DNA of 21,757 nucleotides from JBFLXN01 sp040755715 [NCBI: Candidatus Edwardsbacteria bacterium] (GCA_040755715.1 JBFLXN010000033.1:1-21757), one strand, 5' to 3'. Counted from the stretch's first letter, positions 1-7,711 are shown. Notes: a model not told the origin generated them from the letters alone. Numbers and translations: made by a program.

Positions 1-32
1 TCAATTTGATTAATTTTTTTTCATGATTAGAT

Positions 33-60
33 ATTATACCGACTTTATCAGATTTTTCAA
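33..60 (-). promoter_or_regulatory. Possible sigma-70-type promoter reading out of the left edge
   Basis: On the minus strand a TTGAAA box (55-60) is followed after 16 bases by a perfect TATAAT box (33-38). It lies downstream of the roadblock-domain gene and would start transcription of whatever lies beyond the left edge. The sequence is very AT-rich, so a chance match is possible. A 9-bp hairpin (83-91 with 103-111) lies just upstream but has no U-tract after it on the minus strand. Confidence 0.4.
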
Positions 61-162
61 GTTTTTTAAAATATCTCATTGAAATTTGAGCCGCTGAAAA
101 CTGCTCAAATTCATTTTGCATATAACCGCTACTCACTACTGCCAGGTATAGGGAGACATATT

Positions 163-879
163 TTATATCCGCTGTTGGGCCAGGCGAGTAATGACGGCCT
201 GAAATTTTTGTTTTACTTCTACAAAACCAAAGACAGCAATCCCCTTCTTGCAGACAAGATTGACTAATTTCTCAAAAGTGTCAAAAACTTCTTGTTTAGT
301 CAGCCCAGGCATTCCTTTTGACACAAAGGTCAATTGGCCCTCTTTCATTTCTAAATGGACTCTAATTTTCCCTTGAGGGTCAAGACTGGCGAGTTCTGAT
401 TCAACTAATGCTTGCCATTGTTCTTTAGAGAGAAATCCTTCAGGAACATTTTCCGGAGCCGTAGCAAATTCTTCTACCAGAAGATTGACCAGCAAAACTT
501 TTTGTCTCATCAGTCCTTCCAGCTCAGAAACTTCTTCCACCTTTTCTTCTATTAATAATTCGGTCACATTAGGTGCATTGAGCCACCAGGGTGGTGTCTG
601 TTCTTCAAGTTCTATACCTACATAGGCATTTTCGTGCGGTAGGATAAGCATCTTATATCCATCACCTTCAGTCACTGCACTTGAGAAATTGCCTATTTCT
701 AAGGTAGAAGTAATCACTTCGGCGGCAGAACCGAGAAAAGCAGTTATTTCCCCCAAACCTACTTCTGTCTTTTCCGAAACCTTTAGTAAGGTACCATCTT
801 CTTTCAAAACAGCGATACTTGCTTTTACCCCTTCAGTCTGGGAAAGGTCGCTAATCAATTGCTCTAAAGTTCTAGCCAT
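163..879 (-). CDS. Roadblock/LC7-like domain protein with an uncharacterised C-terminal domain
   Basis: The protein has 238 residues if it starts at the ATG at 877-879 (MARTLEQL...). An in-frame TTG five codons upstream is possible but gives an unlikely N-terminus. Residues about 1-100 have the pattern of a roadblock/LC7 (MglB-like) domain: an initial helix, then a strand pair around 'GVKASIAVLKEDGTLL' and a later 'GYKMLILPHENAYVGIEL' strand. Such domains usually act as GTPase partners or dimerisation modules; no GTPase gene is visible nearby. Residues about 125-238 form a second domain that is clearly related to the C-terminus of the neighbouring gene (1012-1875). No Shine-Dalgarno sequence is visible, because an A-rich heptad array lies directly upstream of the start. 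It is probably cotranscribed with the upstream PATAN gene. The roadblock assignment rests on pattern only. Confidence 0.7.
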   Translation of the reverse strand: MARTLEQLISDLSQTEGVKASIAVLKEDGTLLKVSEKTEVGLGEITAFLGSAAEVITSTLEIGNFSSAVTEGDGYKMLILPHENAYVGIELEEQTPPWWLNAPNVTELLIEEKVEEVSELEGLMRQKVLLVNLLVEEFATAPENVPEGFLSKEQWQALVESELASLDPQGKIRVHLEMKEGQLTFVSKGMPGLTKQEVFDTFEKLVNLVCKKGIAVFGFVEVKQKFQAVITRLAQQRI

Positions 880-885
880 CTTAGT

Positions 886-947
886 AAAAATCAAAATTAA
901 AAAATCAAAAAATTAAAATTACAAACCCAAAAATCAAATATTTAAAA
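886..947. repeat. A-rich degenerate 7-bp tandem array
   Basis: The stretch between the two signalling genes splits into consecutive 7-base units of which AAAAATC (886-892 and again 900-906) is the recognisable word. Later units drift towards CAAAAAT and CAAATAT. It abuts the start of the roadblock gene. The low complexity makes the exact unit boundaries uncertain. Confidence 0.5.
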
Positions 948-975
948 ACATTTTGGGGGTTAATTTGTCATTTTA

Positions 976-1010
976 ATATTTGATATTTGATATTTGATAT
1001 TTGATTTCCG
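976..1010. repeat. Tandem 7-bp repeat, unit ATATTTG
   Basis: There are four perfect head-to-tail copies of ATATTTG (976-1003), followed by a decayed unit. It ends one base before the stop codon of the PATAN gene on the minus strand. A related array, with units ACTTTTG and ATATTTG, is found at 9124-9150. Confidence 0.9.
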
Positions 1011-1011
1011 T

Positions 1012-1875
1012 CTATTTCATCTTGCTCAAAACTGATTGATATTTATGTTTTCCCAAAATTGGCCCGAAATCGCTAATTCCCTTTTTGTGCAGAATATCAA
1101 TCAAGCGGTCAAAGACTTCGTTAACTTCTTCTTTGGTGATATCTCTCTTAGCCCCAGAGACTATCTGAAGCATATTGGGCGTGATTTGAACATATTTGGC
1201 TAATCGTCCACTGCGGTCCAGAGGCGGAAAATTTTTCTCTACTAAATCTCGGTAAGGGGCCACTCCGGTGCCCTTTTCACCGAATTCTTCAAACATAAGA
1301 TTAATCATCCTGACTTTACTCTGCAAAAGTTTTTCTGTCTCTAAGGGGTCAATGATTAAATTCTTGCTCAAGAGCCAATTAATCGTCTTCAGGGCTTCAA
1401 GCATTCCCATCTTAGAAGATTCAATAATTGTTTTAGTAGGGCGCTTGCCATCAACCAGAGCCAAGATGCTCCAGTCACTTTTTCTGAGCCTAATAGCTGT
1501 TTCGTCTGGAGCTTGAGCTGTCCGCACAAAAACAGTGTCTAAAGAAGGAATGGCTTTCAAAATTTCACTCATTTCCAGACGACGACGGTCACCTTCTTGT
1601 AACAATTTATCAGCACCTTCAGTGATTGTTCGCTCACTGGTTCTCTCTCTTGGAAGAAATTTGACCGAACCCTCTATTTCTAAGAAAAGATTATAAACCG
1701 CTTCTGCTCCTTTTAATTCTCCGCACTGGGCATGAACGGCATTACCTTCTTCAAAATAAATTTCACCAGAGGTGGGACTGGCTTTGACTTCCAACTTGCC
1801 ACTTTTCTTGAAATAAGAGATGAGAAAGACAATCTGACTTAAAGAAAAATCAATCAAATCCGCTTGTAATGGCAT
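1012..1875 (-). CDS. PATAN (DUF4388)-domain protein sharing its C-terminal domain with the next gene
   Basis: The protein has 287 residues and an ATG start at 1873-1875. Residues about 1-80 fit the PATAN/DUF4388 domain: 'LQADLIDFSLSQIVFLI' helix, 'KSGKLEV' strand, 'GEIYFEEGNAVHAQ' and a helix before 'GSVKFLP'. This domain is known from bacterial regulatory proteins and is thought to mediate protein contacts. Residues about 130-180 ('DWSILALVDGKRPTKTI...INWLLSKNLI') resemble a winged-helix or DUF4388-tail segment. Residues about 186-287 match the C-terminus of the roadblock protein encoded next: by eye about 25 of 79 aligned positions are identical, including LVE, LD..G, TK.EV and KKGI..FG. 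The pair probably forms a signalling or scaffolding unit; the role is unknown. A TTGACA promoter lies upstream at 2060-2089. Confidence 0.75.
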   Translation of the reverse strand: MPLQADLIDFSLSQIVFLISYFKKSGKLEVKASPTSGEIYFEEGNAVHAQCGELKGAEAVYNLFLEIEGSVKFLPRERTSERTITEGADKLLQEGDRRRLEMSEILKAIPSLDTVFVRTAQAPDETAIRLRKSDWSILALVDGKRPTKTIIESSKMGMLEALKTINWLLSKNLIIDPLETEKLLQSKVRMINLMFEEFGEKGTGVAPYRDLVEKNFPPLDRSGRLAKYVQITPNMLQIVSGAKRDITKEEVNEVFDRLIDILHKKGISDFGPILGKHKYQSVLSKMK

Positions 1876-1920
1876 AAGTCCAAATACTACTAACTTCGTG
1901 GCAAAATTTAAACTTCAAAA

Positions 1921-1980
1921 TATGCCTCGCTTTGCTCGGCATATGATTACGCAGATTTTTAACGGCGATTACACAGATTA
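1921..1980. repeat. Short palindrome followed by a 22-bp direct repeat
   Basis: TATGCC (1921-1926) and GGCATA (1938-1943) form a small hairpin with a CTCGC-rich loop. GATTACGCAGATT (1945-1957) then recurs as GATTACACAGATT (1967-1979), one mismatch, at a 22-base interval. This lies in the 244-base gap between the PATAN gene and purF. I have seen similar 'gattac-cagatt' words in intergenic DNA of several candidate phyla, but cannot check that here. Confidence 0.7.
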
Positions 1981-2059
1981 GCCACGGGAAGTTTATCTGC
2001 CTAATCAAGACATTATTCAAATTTCTAAATGGCAAAAGATGCGGTTGGTTATTAATTAA

Positions 2060-2089
2060 AAGATACTCTATTTACATTACTGGTGTCAA
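2060..2089 (-). promoter_or_regulatory. Probable sigma-70-type promoter for the PATAN/roadblock pair
   Basis: On the minus strand a perfect TTGACA (2084-2089) is followed after 18 bases by TATCTT (2060-2065). It lies 30 bases beyond the purF stop codon and about 185 bases upstream of the PATAN gene start, so it would give that gene pair its own transcript. The -10 box is imperfect. Confidence 0.5.
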
Positions 2090-2119
2090 GAAAAAAAACC
2101 TTACCACTTTCTACTTCAA

Positions 2120-3532
2120 TCATTTTTCCATCCCAAATTTGTTGTAATTTTTTTCATATTTCACCGGATAATCACCGCTGAAGCAAGCGACACAAAATTC
2201 ATTGGGAGATAAAGGGGCCACTTCCAAAAGTCCTTTAAGTGAAAGATAGCCTAAGGTATCTACTCCTAAGTGTTTTCTAATCTGTTCTACTGAATGATGG
2301 GAAGCGATCAATTCTTTGCGAGTGGGTGTATCAATTCCATAGAAGCAGGGGAATCTAATCGGTGGTGAACCAATGCGCATATGAATTTCCAAAGCCCCGG
2401 CTGAACGAATCATCTTGATTAACTTCTGACTGGTAGAACCTCTAACGATGGAATCATCTACCAAAACTACTTTCTTTCCTTGCAATATTTCTTGCACAGG
2501 ATTATATTTGATGCGCACTCCAAAATCTCGGCCATCTTGGGATGGGTGAATAAAAGTTCGACCAATGTAGTGGTTGCGAATCAGACCCAATTCTAAGGGG
2601 ATGCCGGACTTTTCCGCATAGCCCAAAGCGATAGAATTGCTGGAATCAGGAACAGCGATGACCATATCGGCGGAGAAGACAGGATGTTCTGAGGCCAAGC
2701 GACGACCGAATTGTCTCCGGGCTCCATCAGCACTCTCTCCGAAGATACGACTATCTGGCCGGGCGAAATAAATAAATTCAAAGATACAGGCACACTGCCT
2801 CAAATGTTTTGTCCAGAAATAAGAGCGCATCTTATTTTTCTTAGAAAATATTAACATTTCTCCCGGTTTAATCTCTCGTTCATACTTAGCCCCAATGATA
2901 TCAAGAGCGCAACTTTCCGAGGCGACTACAAAAGAATTAGACAGTCGCCCAAAACACAGAGGGCGAAAACCATGCGGGTCTTTCAAGGCGATCATTAAAT
3001 TTTCATTGAGCAAAATTAAAGAATAGGCTCCCCGAATTTTTTGCAAAGCTTTCTTTAATCCGCTGAGAAATGAACTATCTTTGGCTCTAGCCAGCAAGTG
3101 AACTATTACTTCTGTGTCTGAGGTTGTCTGGAAGATAGAGCCGGTGGCTTCTAAATTCTGGCGCAGAGAAGTTGCGTTGACTAAATTCCCATTGTGAGCC
3201 AGGGCTAATTTCCCCCATTTATAGTCAACCAAAAGTGGTTGAATGTTTTCTGCACTTGTGGAGCCCGTAGTAGAATAGCGATTGTGTCCGATGGCACAAG
3301 AGCCTTTAAGTTTAGACAAGGCTATTTCGTCAAAGACATCACTAACCAAGCCCAAACCTTTGTGTTCATAAATATTTTCTCCCTCGGTTGAGACAATGCC
3401 AGCTGATTCCTGCCCACGATGTTGCAGGGCATAAAGTCCAAGCACTGTGAGCCTGACGGCTTCTGCATCCCCCCAGAGGCCGAATAGTCCACAAGATTCA
3501 GAGATTTTGGATGACAATTTTGCAGTTTGCAT
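2120..3532 (-). CDS. purF: Amidophosphoribosyltransferase (glutamine PRPP amidotransferase)
   Basis: The 470-residue protein catalyses the first step of purine synthesis: PRPP + glutamine to 5-phosphoribosylamine. A short propeptide (residues 1-13) precedes Cys14 in 'ESCGLFGLWG', the N-terminal nucleophile exposed by processing. 'HRGQESAGI' (38-46) and 'GHNRYSTTG' (82-90) are typical of the glutaminase domain. The PRPP loop is 'VVLVDDSIVRGSTS' (355-368). Cys249 (before 'IFEFIYFARPDS'), Cys396, Cys447 and Cys450 ('FCVACFSGDYP') match the four ligands of the [4Fe-4S] cluster in the Bacillus subtilis-type enzyme. The length is normal for the family. The gene stands apart from the purB-purL group: a strong terminator hairpin (4005-4054) lies upstream, so it probably has its own promoter, which I could not identify. 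Confidence 0.97.
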   Translation of the reverse strand: MQTAKLSSKISESCGLFGLWGDAEAVRLTVLGLYALQHRGQESAGIVSTEGENIYEHKGLGLVSDVFDEIALSKLKGSCAIGHNRYSTTGSTSAENIQPLLVDYKWGKLALAHNGNLVNATSLRQNLEATGSIFQTTSDTEVIVHLLARAKDSSFLSGLKKALQKIRGAYSLILLNENLMIALKDPHGFRPLCFGRLSNSFVVASESCALDIIGAKYEREIKPGEMLIFSKKNKMRSYFWTKHLRQCACIFEFIYFARPDSRIFGESADGARRQFGRRLASEHPVFSADMVIAVPDSSNSIALGYAEKSGIPLELGLIRNHYIGRTFIHPSQDGRDFGVRIKYNPVQEILQGKKVVLVDDSIVRGSTSQKLIKMIRSAGALEIHMRIGSPPIRFPCFYGIDTPTRKELIASHHSVEQIRKHLGVDTLGYLSLKGLLEVAPLSPNEFCVACFSGDYPVKYEKNYNKFGMEK

Positions 3533-3600
3533 TTTACTCGGAATCAGGCTGTTGATTTGAATTCAAAACCAACCACGCCCCGTCGGGAGAATCACGCCCG

Positions 3601-3616
3601 CCTGCCGTCGGGCAGG
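3601..3616. repeat. REP-like palindrome (CCTGCC...GGCAGG)
   Basis: CCTGCC and GGCAGG form a perfect 6-bp stem around the loop GTCG. The same 'cctgcc/ggcagg' or 'cctgtc' core is seen at 9061-9105 and, as GACAGGCG/CGCCTGTC, inside purL (4795-4813). A smaller hairpin, CCGAG/CTCGG, follows near 3651-3664. Confidence 0.65.
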
Positions 3617-3694
3617 GAAATCCAGAAACACGGATTCATCCTACCTCGCACCGAGGGCGCTCGGCATGTGAACGGAAAGATACAACACTTAATT

Positions 3695-3764
3695 GAATGC
3701 GGAATGGCGAATGCGGAATACGGAATGAAAAAATCTGCAATCCGAATTCCGAAACCCGCATTAA
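3695..3764. repeat. Degenerate 7-bp tandem array, unit GAATGCG
   Basis: Ten consecutive 7-base units can be read. The first five (3695-3729) all begin GAAT, for example GAATGCG and GAATGGC. Later ones drift to GCAATCC and GAATTCC while keeping the 7-base step. It lies in the 576-base gene-free gap between purF and the peptidase fragment. No gene is visible in this gap. Confidence 0.85.
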
Positions 3765-3769
3765 AAACA

Positions 3770-3796
3770 TTCCGTGCTTTCCGTGTTCTCCGTGGT
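3770..3796. repeat. 9-bp tandem repeat, unit TTCCGTGTT
   Basis: Three head-to-tail 9-base units, TTCCGTGCT, TTCCGTGTT and CTCCGTGGT, directly follow the heptad array. A 10-base version of the same word occurs at 17643-17672, which suggests a dispersed family. Confidence 0.75.
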
Positions 3797-3888
3797 TAAA
3801 TTAACATCCTTAATATGATTATACAGATTAGCAAATTGGTTTATCCCTTTGTAATCTGTCTTTTCCCGCCTATGGCGTTACCGCTTTC

Positions 3889-3918
3889 AGCGGGATCCCC
3901 GCCAGAGGCGGATCCGCT
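3889..3918. repeat. GC-rich imperfect palindrome
   Basis: An AGCGGGATCC...GGATCCGCT arrangement around the loop AGA forms a long imperfect hairpin, with a few extra bases bulged on the left arm. Its GC content contrasts with the surrounding AT-rich DNA. It is probably a REP- or MITE-like element. Confidence 0.6.
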
Positions 3919-3947
3919 GTGCAGTGTGGTGGGAATCTGTGTAATCA

Positions 3948-3972
3948 AGTATCCCGATTTTATCGGGATACT
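3948..3972. repeat. Perfect 11-bp hairpin
   Basis: AGTATCCCGAT (3948-3958) and ATCGGGATACT (3962-3972) are perfectly complementary around the 3-base loop TTT. There is no U-tract directly after it on the minus strand, so it is more likely a dispersed palindrome than a terminator. It could stabilise the 3' end of the upstream transcript. Confidence 0.75.
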
Positions 3973-4004
3973 AAAATTATATCGCAAAAAGAAAAAAAAT
4001 GCAA

Positions 4005-4054
4005 GTAAAAAACAGAGGGCGTGGCTTTGAACTTCCACGCCCTCTGTTTTTTAC
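4005..4054 (-). terminator. Strong, possibly bidirectional, intrinsic terminator
   Basis: A perfect 20-bp inverted repeat (4005-4024 with 4035-4054) surrounds a 10-base loop. The GC-rich core CAGAGGGCGTGG is bordered by a run of six A and six T, so a U-tract follows the core in both directions. All genes here read leftwards. It would end transcripts coming from purL and the S8 fragment before purF. Confidence 0.85.
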
Positions 4055-4069
4055 AAATTATGCGGTTCG

Positions 4070-4097
4070 GTAGAGACACGCCGTGGCATGTCTCTAC
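4070..4097. repeat. 28-bp near-perfect palindrome (GTAGAGACA...TGTCTCTAC)
   Basis: The arms GTAGAGACA and TGTCTCTAC are perfectly complementary. The centre (79-88 in the local hundred) continues the pairing with one mismatch and a G-T at the tip. Palindromes of the form GTAGAGAC...GTCTCTAC are, from memory, common dispersed elements in some cyanobacteria and other phyla. It sits 11 bases past the end of the S8 peptidase fragment. Confidence 0.75.
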
Positions 4098-4108
4098 TCC
4101 ACCGTGTC

Positions 4109-4621
4109 CTAAAAACTACCACCATTTGCCGTCAATTCCACTTGGAAATTAGCTATGGACCCAGGTGGTGTGGCTGGAGCTACGCTAAACGAGAACCTAT
4201 CAGGGTCGTTATACCCGACAGCCAATGTAGCAATGTCTCCGAATGCTCCGGTAGAATCAAGAAGGGTCACATTAGGATTGGTTGTTCTTAAAACTCCGGT
4301 GACCCCGGTGGCGTTAGCTCCCAGATTCTTAATAGTATCAACCATTGTTACTGTTTCGCCGGGGTCAGCAAGACCATTACCGTTTCCGGCAGCATCATCC
4401 ACAAAGTTACCTACATATACAAAGTTCGGAGTAGGAAGAGCTGGCACAGCATTCACCGCATCTAAGGCTTGAATTCTTCCGGCACCATGGTCATTATCTT
4501 TATTTGCGGGAGGTAACTCCAGAGCAGTCGTTTCCAAGATACTATCAATTTCTGCCGGAGTAATATTGGGATTCTTAGAGAGCATCAGAGCAATCAACCC
4601 GGCGTTGTGTGGGGTAGCCAT
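4109..4621 (-). pseudogene. Fragment of a subtilisin-like (S8) peptidase with a following beta-domain
   Basis: The open frame (first ATG at 4619-4621) begins within the S8 active-site block: 'MATPHNAGLIALML' corresponds to the family's GTSMA-P-H-AG motif. The residues before it are 'LSV', so the usual GTS is altered, and a stop codon lies shortly upstream (4643-4645). The Asp and His parts of the triad and most of the catalytic domain are missing. The peptidase end ('AEIDSILETTALELP...GAGRIQALDAVNAV') is followed by a beta-rich segment with 'NGNGLADPGETVTM', typical of CARDB-like or other Ig-like domains after secreted S8 peptidases. It stops at '...ELTANGGSF'. It looks like a gene remnant truncated at both ends, next to repeats; expression is doubtful. 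Confidence 0.75.
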
Positions 4622-4721
4622 TACAGATAATATCCCCAAAAACTAAAAAAGGCTTTAAAAAGGTTTTTACTCTTTAAGAAGACATAATTGAAACAGAAAA
4701 AAGGAAACATAGACCACACTT

Positions 4722-6989
4722 TCACCCTTTCAGCAAGACTTCTATTGCCTGGCGCCATTTGTCTGACAATGTCTTCACTTCCAAATCAATCATTGACAGG
4801 CGAGACGCCTGTCCTACCTCGCTTCGTACCACTGTCAGTCTTTCTCCACCAACTCTTCCCAGGATTTTATAAGAGACTTTGTTTTCACTAGTTAGTTTTT
4901 TAAAGAGAGAAAGGTGTTTTTCTTCAAGACTTAAAATGATACTTGATTGCAGTTCGGAAAAGAGGAGAAAATCAAAACGGTCGTCAGACAACATATCAAT
5001 ATTTGCCCCTAACATTTTCCTCTTGTTCATAATACAACATTCGGCTAAGGCACAAGCCAATCCGCCTTCAGAAATGTCATGAGCAGATTTAATGATTCCC
5101 TTTTGAATCGCCTCAAGACAAGTCTTCTGAACTCTCTTCTCTAATTTGAGGTCTAATGAGGGTGCGTCTCCTTTAACCAAGTCGTGAATGACTTTTAAAT
5201 ATTCGCTACCTCCTAAAGCAGGTGATAGCGATGGAGCAGGAGAGATTGTTTCTCCTATCAATATAATTACATCCCCTTCATCTTTAAACCAGGGGGTGGT
5301 TACATAACTTAAGTTCTCTATTAAACCGACCATTCCCACTACTGGAGTCGGATAGACGCTGTGTGTTTGGCTTTCGTTATAAAAACTGACATTCCCGCTG
5401 ATAACCGGAATATTCAAAGCACGACAAGCCTCGCTCATTCCTTCCACCACAGATTTGAATTGCCAGATAACCGAAGTCTTATTGGGATTGCCAAAATTCA
5501 GACAATCAGTGATGCCTAAAGGATTAGCTCCTGAGCAGACCAGATTTCTGGCCGCTTCGCAGACCGCTAGGGCTCCTCCTTTTCGGGGATTGAGATAACA
5601 ATAGCGACCGTTACAATCTGCGGTCAAGGCGATGGCTTTATTTGTTCCCCGAATTCTCAAGATAGCCGCATCAGAGCCGGGTAAGATTATGGTATTTGTC
5701 CTCACCTGATGGTCATATTGTCTAAAGACCCATTCCTTGTTGGCGATTGTGGGAGAGGAAAGAAGGCGAAGTAAAACTTCATTATAGTTAGATGGTTCGG
5801 GCAGTGAAGAAAAATCAAAATTTCTAATCTCTTTTAGATAGGCTGGTTCTTTTCCTTTTCTTTGATAAACTGGCGCCTCATCCACCAAAGCCTTCACCGG
5901 CACTTCAGCATAGACCTTACCATCTCTCTTTACTTTAACTTTTCTGTCATCAGTAACTTTGCCAATGATGGCACAATTTAATTCCCATTTATCACAAATT
6001 TTCTTCACTGCAGAAAAATTTTTCGGTCTAATCACCACTACCATTCTTTCTTGAGATTCGGAAAGCATAATTTCGTAAGGTATCATTCCCTCTTCACGCA
6101 GAGGGACTTTTTCTAAATTCAATTCAATACCGCTCTTTCCTCGTCCTGCCATTTCAATGGTAGAACTGGTTAAACCTGCCGCTCCCATATCTTGCATTCC
6201 AATCACCAATTCCGCTTCTATCATCTCTAAGGAAGCTTCTAACAAAAGTTTCTTGGTGAATGGGTCGCCAATTTGCACTGAAGGTCTCTTCTTTTCTGAC
6301 TCTTCTGAGAGTTCTTCGGAGGCAAAGGTGCAGCCGTGGATGCCATCTCTTCCGGTGCGATTGCCAAAGGCAACAATAAGATTACCTTTCCCCTTAGCGA
6401 TTCCTTTAGTAATCATCTTATGTTTAGCAATGCCTACACACATTACATTGACTAAGGGATTAGTGGTATAGGCAGAATCAAAATAGACACAGCCACCAAT
6501 AGTGGGGATTCCCACGCAGTTTCCGTAGTCACCAATACCAGAGACAACGCCAGCAAAGAGATAGCGAACCTTGGGGTCTTGCAAATTGCCAAAATAGAGT
6601 GGGTCAAGCAGGGCAACGGGTCGGGCGCCCATCGTAAAAATATCTCGGAGAATTCCACCAATCCCGGTAGCTGCCCCTTGATAAGGTTCAATCGCACTGG
6701 GATGATTATGGCTCTCAATCTTCATCACTACCGCCAAGTCATCGCCAATATCAACAATGCCAGCATTTTCGCCTGGCCCTTGTAAAACCCAGGGTGCTTT
6801 GATGAGAAACATCTTGAGGATTGGCTTTGAGTTTTTATAAGAACAGTGTTCTGACCAAAGGACGGAAAATAGTCCTAATTCGGTAAAGGTTGGTGTCCGA
6901 CGCAAAATGTCTCGGATTTGTTGATATTCTTTTTTTGTTAACCCGTGTTGGAGGGCTAATTTAATGGTAACTTTAGGTTCTTTTATCAT
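4722..6989 (-). CDS. purL: Phosphoribosylformylglycinamidine synthase, large subunit (small-type PurL)
   Basis: The 755-residue protein performs the ATP-dependent amidation of FGAR to FGAM. Its length fits the small PurL type, which needs separate PurS and PurQ; both are encoded upstream. 'LFSVLWSEHCSYKNSK', 'KIESHNHPSAIEPYQGAATGIGGILRDIFTMGARP' (split in two halves here) and 'HGCTFASEEL' are hallmark regions; 'SAHDISEGGLA' marks the second half. The ATG (6987-6989) overlaps the HD-GYP stop codon by four bases (ATGA), so translation is probably coupled. Near the C-terminus residues 726-732 (GQASRLS) are encoded by a perfect 8-bp-stem palindrome, apparently an in-frame repeat insertion between the expected 'GGERLTV' and 'IDLEVKTLSDKWRQA' segments. 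It probably does not inactivate the enzyme. Confidence 0.96.
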   Translation of the reverse strand: MIKEPKVTIKLALQHGLTKKEYQQIRDILRRTPTFTELGLFSVLWSEHCSYKNSKPILKMFLIKAPWVLQGPGENAGIVDIGDDLAVVMKIESHNHPSAIEPYQGAATGIGGILRDIFTMGARPVALLDPLYFGNLQDPKVRYLFAGVVSGIGDYGNCVGIPTIGGCVYFDSAYTTNPLVNVMCVGIAKHKMITKGIAKGKGNLIVAFGNRTGRDGIHGCTFASEELSEESEKKRPSVQIGDPFTKKLLLEASLEMIEAELVIGMQDMGAAGLTSSTIEMAGRGKSGIELNLEKVPLREEGMIPYEIMLSESQERMVVVIRPKNFSAVKKICDKWELNCAIIGKVTDDRKVKVKRDGKVYAEVPVKALVDEAPVYQRKGKEPAYLKEIRNFDFSSLPEPSNYNEVLLRLLSSPTIANKEWVFRQYDHQVRTNTIILPGSDAAILRIRGTNKAIALTADCNGRYCYLNPRKGGALAVCEAARNLVCSGANPLGITDCLNFGNPNKTSVIWQFKSVVEGMSEACRALNIPVISGNVSFYNESQTHSVYPTPVVGMVGLIENLSYVTTPWFKDEGDVIILIGETISPAPSLSPALGGSEYLKVIHDLVKGDAPSLDLKLEKRVQKTCLEAIQKGIIKSAHDISEGGLACALAECCIMNKRKMLGANIDMLSDDRFDFLLFSELQSSIILSLEEKHLSLFKKLTSENKVSYKILGRVGGERLTVVRSEVGQASRLSMIDLEVKTLSDKWRQAIEVLLKG
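4795..4813. repeat. REP-like palindrome inside the purL coding region
   Basis: GACAGGCG and CGCCTGTC form a perfect 8-bp stem around AGA. It is followed by CCTACCTCGC, a word also found at 3640-3649 after a related element. On the minus strand it is in frame and codes for GQASRLS in PurL. Confidence 0.8.
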
Positions 6990-7690
6990 CTTAACACTTC
7001 TGCCAAAAATATTTTTACAATCCTTGGGTCAAATTGTGTCCCAGATGCTCTTCTTATTCTTCTTTCTGCTTCTTTAAGGCTAAAAGCCTTGCGATAAGGT
7101 CTGTTTGAGGTCATCGCATCGTATGTATCAGCTACCGCAATAATTCTAGCTAAAAGGTCAATTCCATCGTAGGCTTTGGCATGCGGATAGCCCTTGCCAT
7201 CATATCGTTCATGATGGTCTCTGACGATTAGAGAAATTTCTTCCAATTGAGGGAAGCCACTTAAAATGTAATATCCTCGCAAAGCATGATAGGTAATTTC
7301 CGTATATTCTTCATTACTCAGTGCTTCTTCTTTTTCTAAAAGTTCCTCTTCTACTCCCACTTTGCCAAAATCATGCAGTAATGCCGCCAATTCTAATTTT
7401 TCTAATTCCGCCGCTTCAAGTTTCATCCACTTTCCAATTCTTACCGACAGTTCTGCCACTCTCAAACTATGTCCATCACGGTAGGGAACAAGACAATCAA
7501 TTTCGGCACTCAGTTCACGAATATTCTCAATTAGTCTAACACTATTACTCCTGAGAATAGCATCAAGTCTTTGGAGAAGATGAGTAATAAGTTCTACATT
7601 TGGACGCACACTCTTTTTAGTCTTTACTCTCTCAGCAAAGATAAATCTAGGAGGCAAACATTTTTTAGGTTCTGCTTCATTCTCTATCAT
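6986..7690 (-). CDS. HD-GYP domain protein, probable cyclic-di-GMP phosphodiesterase
   Basis: The 234-residue protein has one HD-GYP domain from about residue 60, after a basic N-terminal segment with no sensor domain or membrane segment. Metal-site motifs are intact: His74 in 'YRDGHSLRVAEL', 'LLHDFGKVGV' (His106-Asp107), 'HHERYDGKGYP' (159-169, including the GYP signature) and 'RIIAVADTYDAMTSNRPYR'. Proteins with these residues usually hydrolyse c-di-GMP to pGpG or GMP. It starts 21 bases after purQ and its stop overlaps the purL start by four bases, so it is an integral member of the pur operon. This is unusual and might link purine supply with c-di-GMP turnover; that link is inference. Confidence 0.93.
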   Translation of the reverse strand: MIENEAEPKKCLPPRFIFAERVKTKKSVRPNVELITHLLQRLDAILRSNSVRLIENIRELSAEIDCLVPYRDGHSLRVAELSVRIGKWMKLEAAELEKLELAALLHDFGKVGVEEELLEKEEALSNEEYTEITYHALRGYYILSGFPQLEEISLIVRDHHERYDGKGYPHAKAYDGIDLLARIIAVADTYDAMTSNRPYRKAFSLKEAERRIRRASGTQFDPRIVKIFLAEVLR

Positions 7691-7711
7691 TCTTTTTCTT
7701 AGCTGGTTGAA

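Noticed and set aside
83-111. Terminator after the roadblock-domain gene
   Set aside because: The 9-bp hairpin is not followed by a U-tract on the minus strand and is AT-rich. Kept only as a remark.
886-1010. Regularly repeated sequence resembling a CRISPR array
   Set aside because: The units are only 7 bases, contiguous and without spacers, and no cas gene is present.
3815-4038. Short open frames on both strands in the purF upstream gap
   Set aside because: They are read through palindromes and the terminator hairpin and show no protein-like composition.
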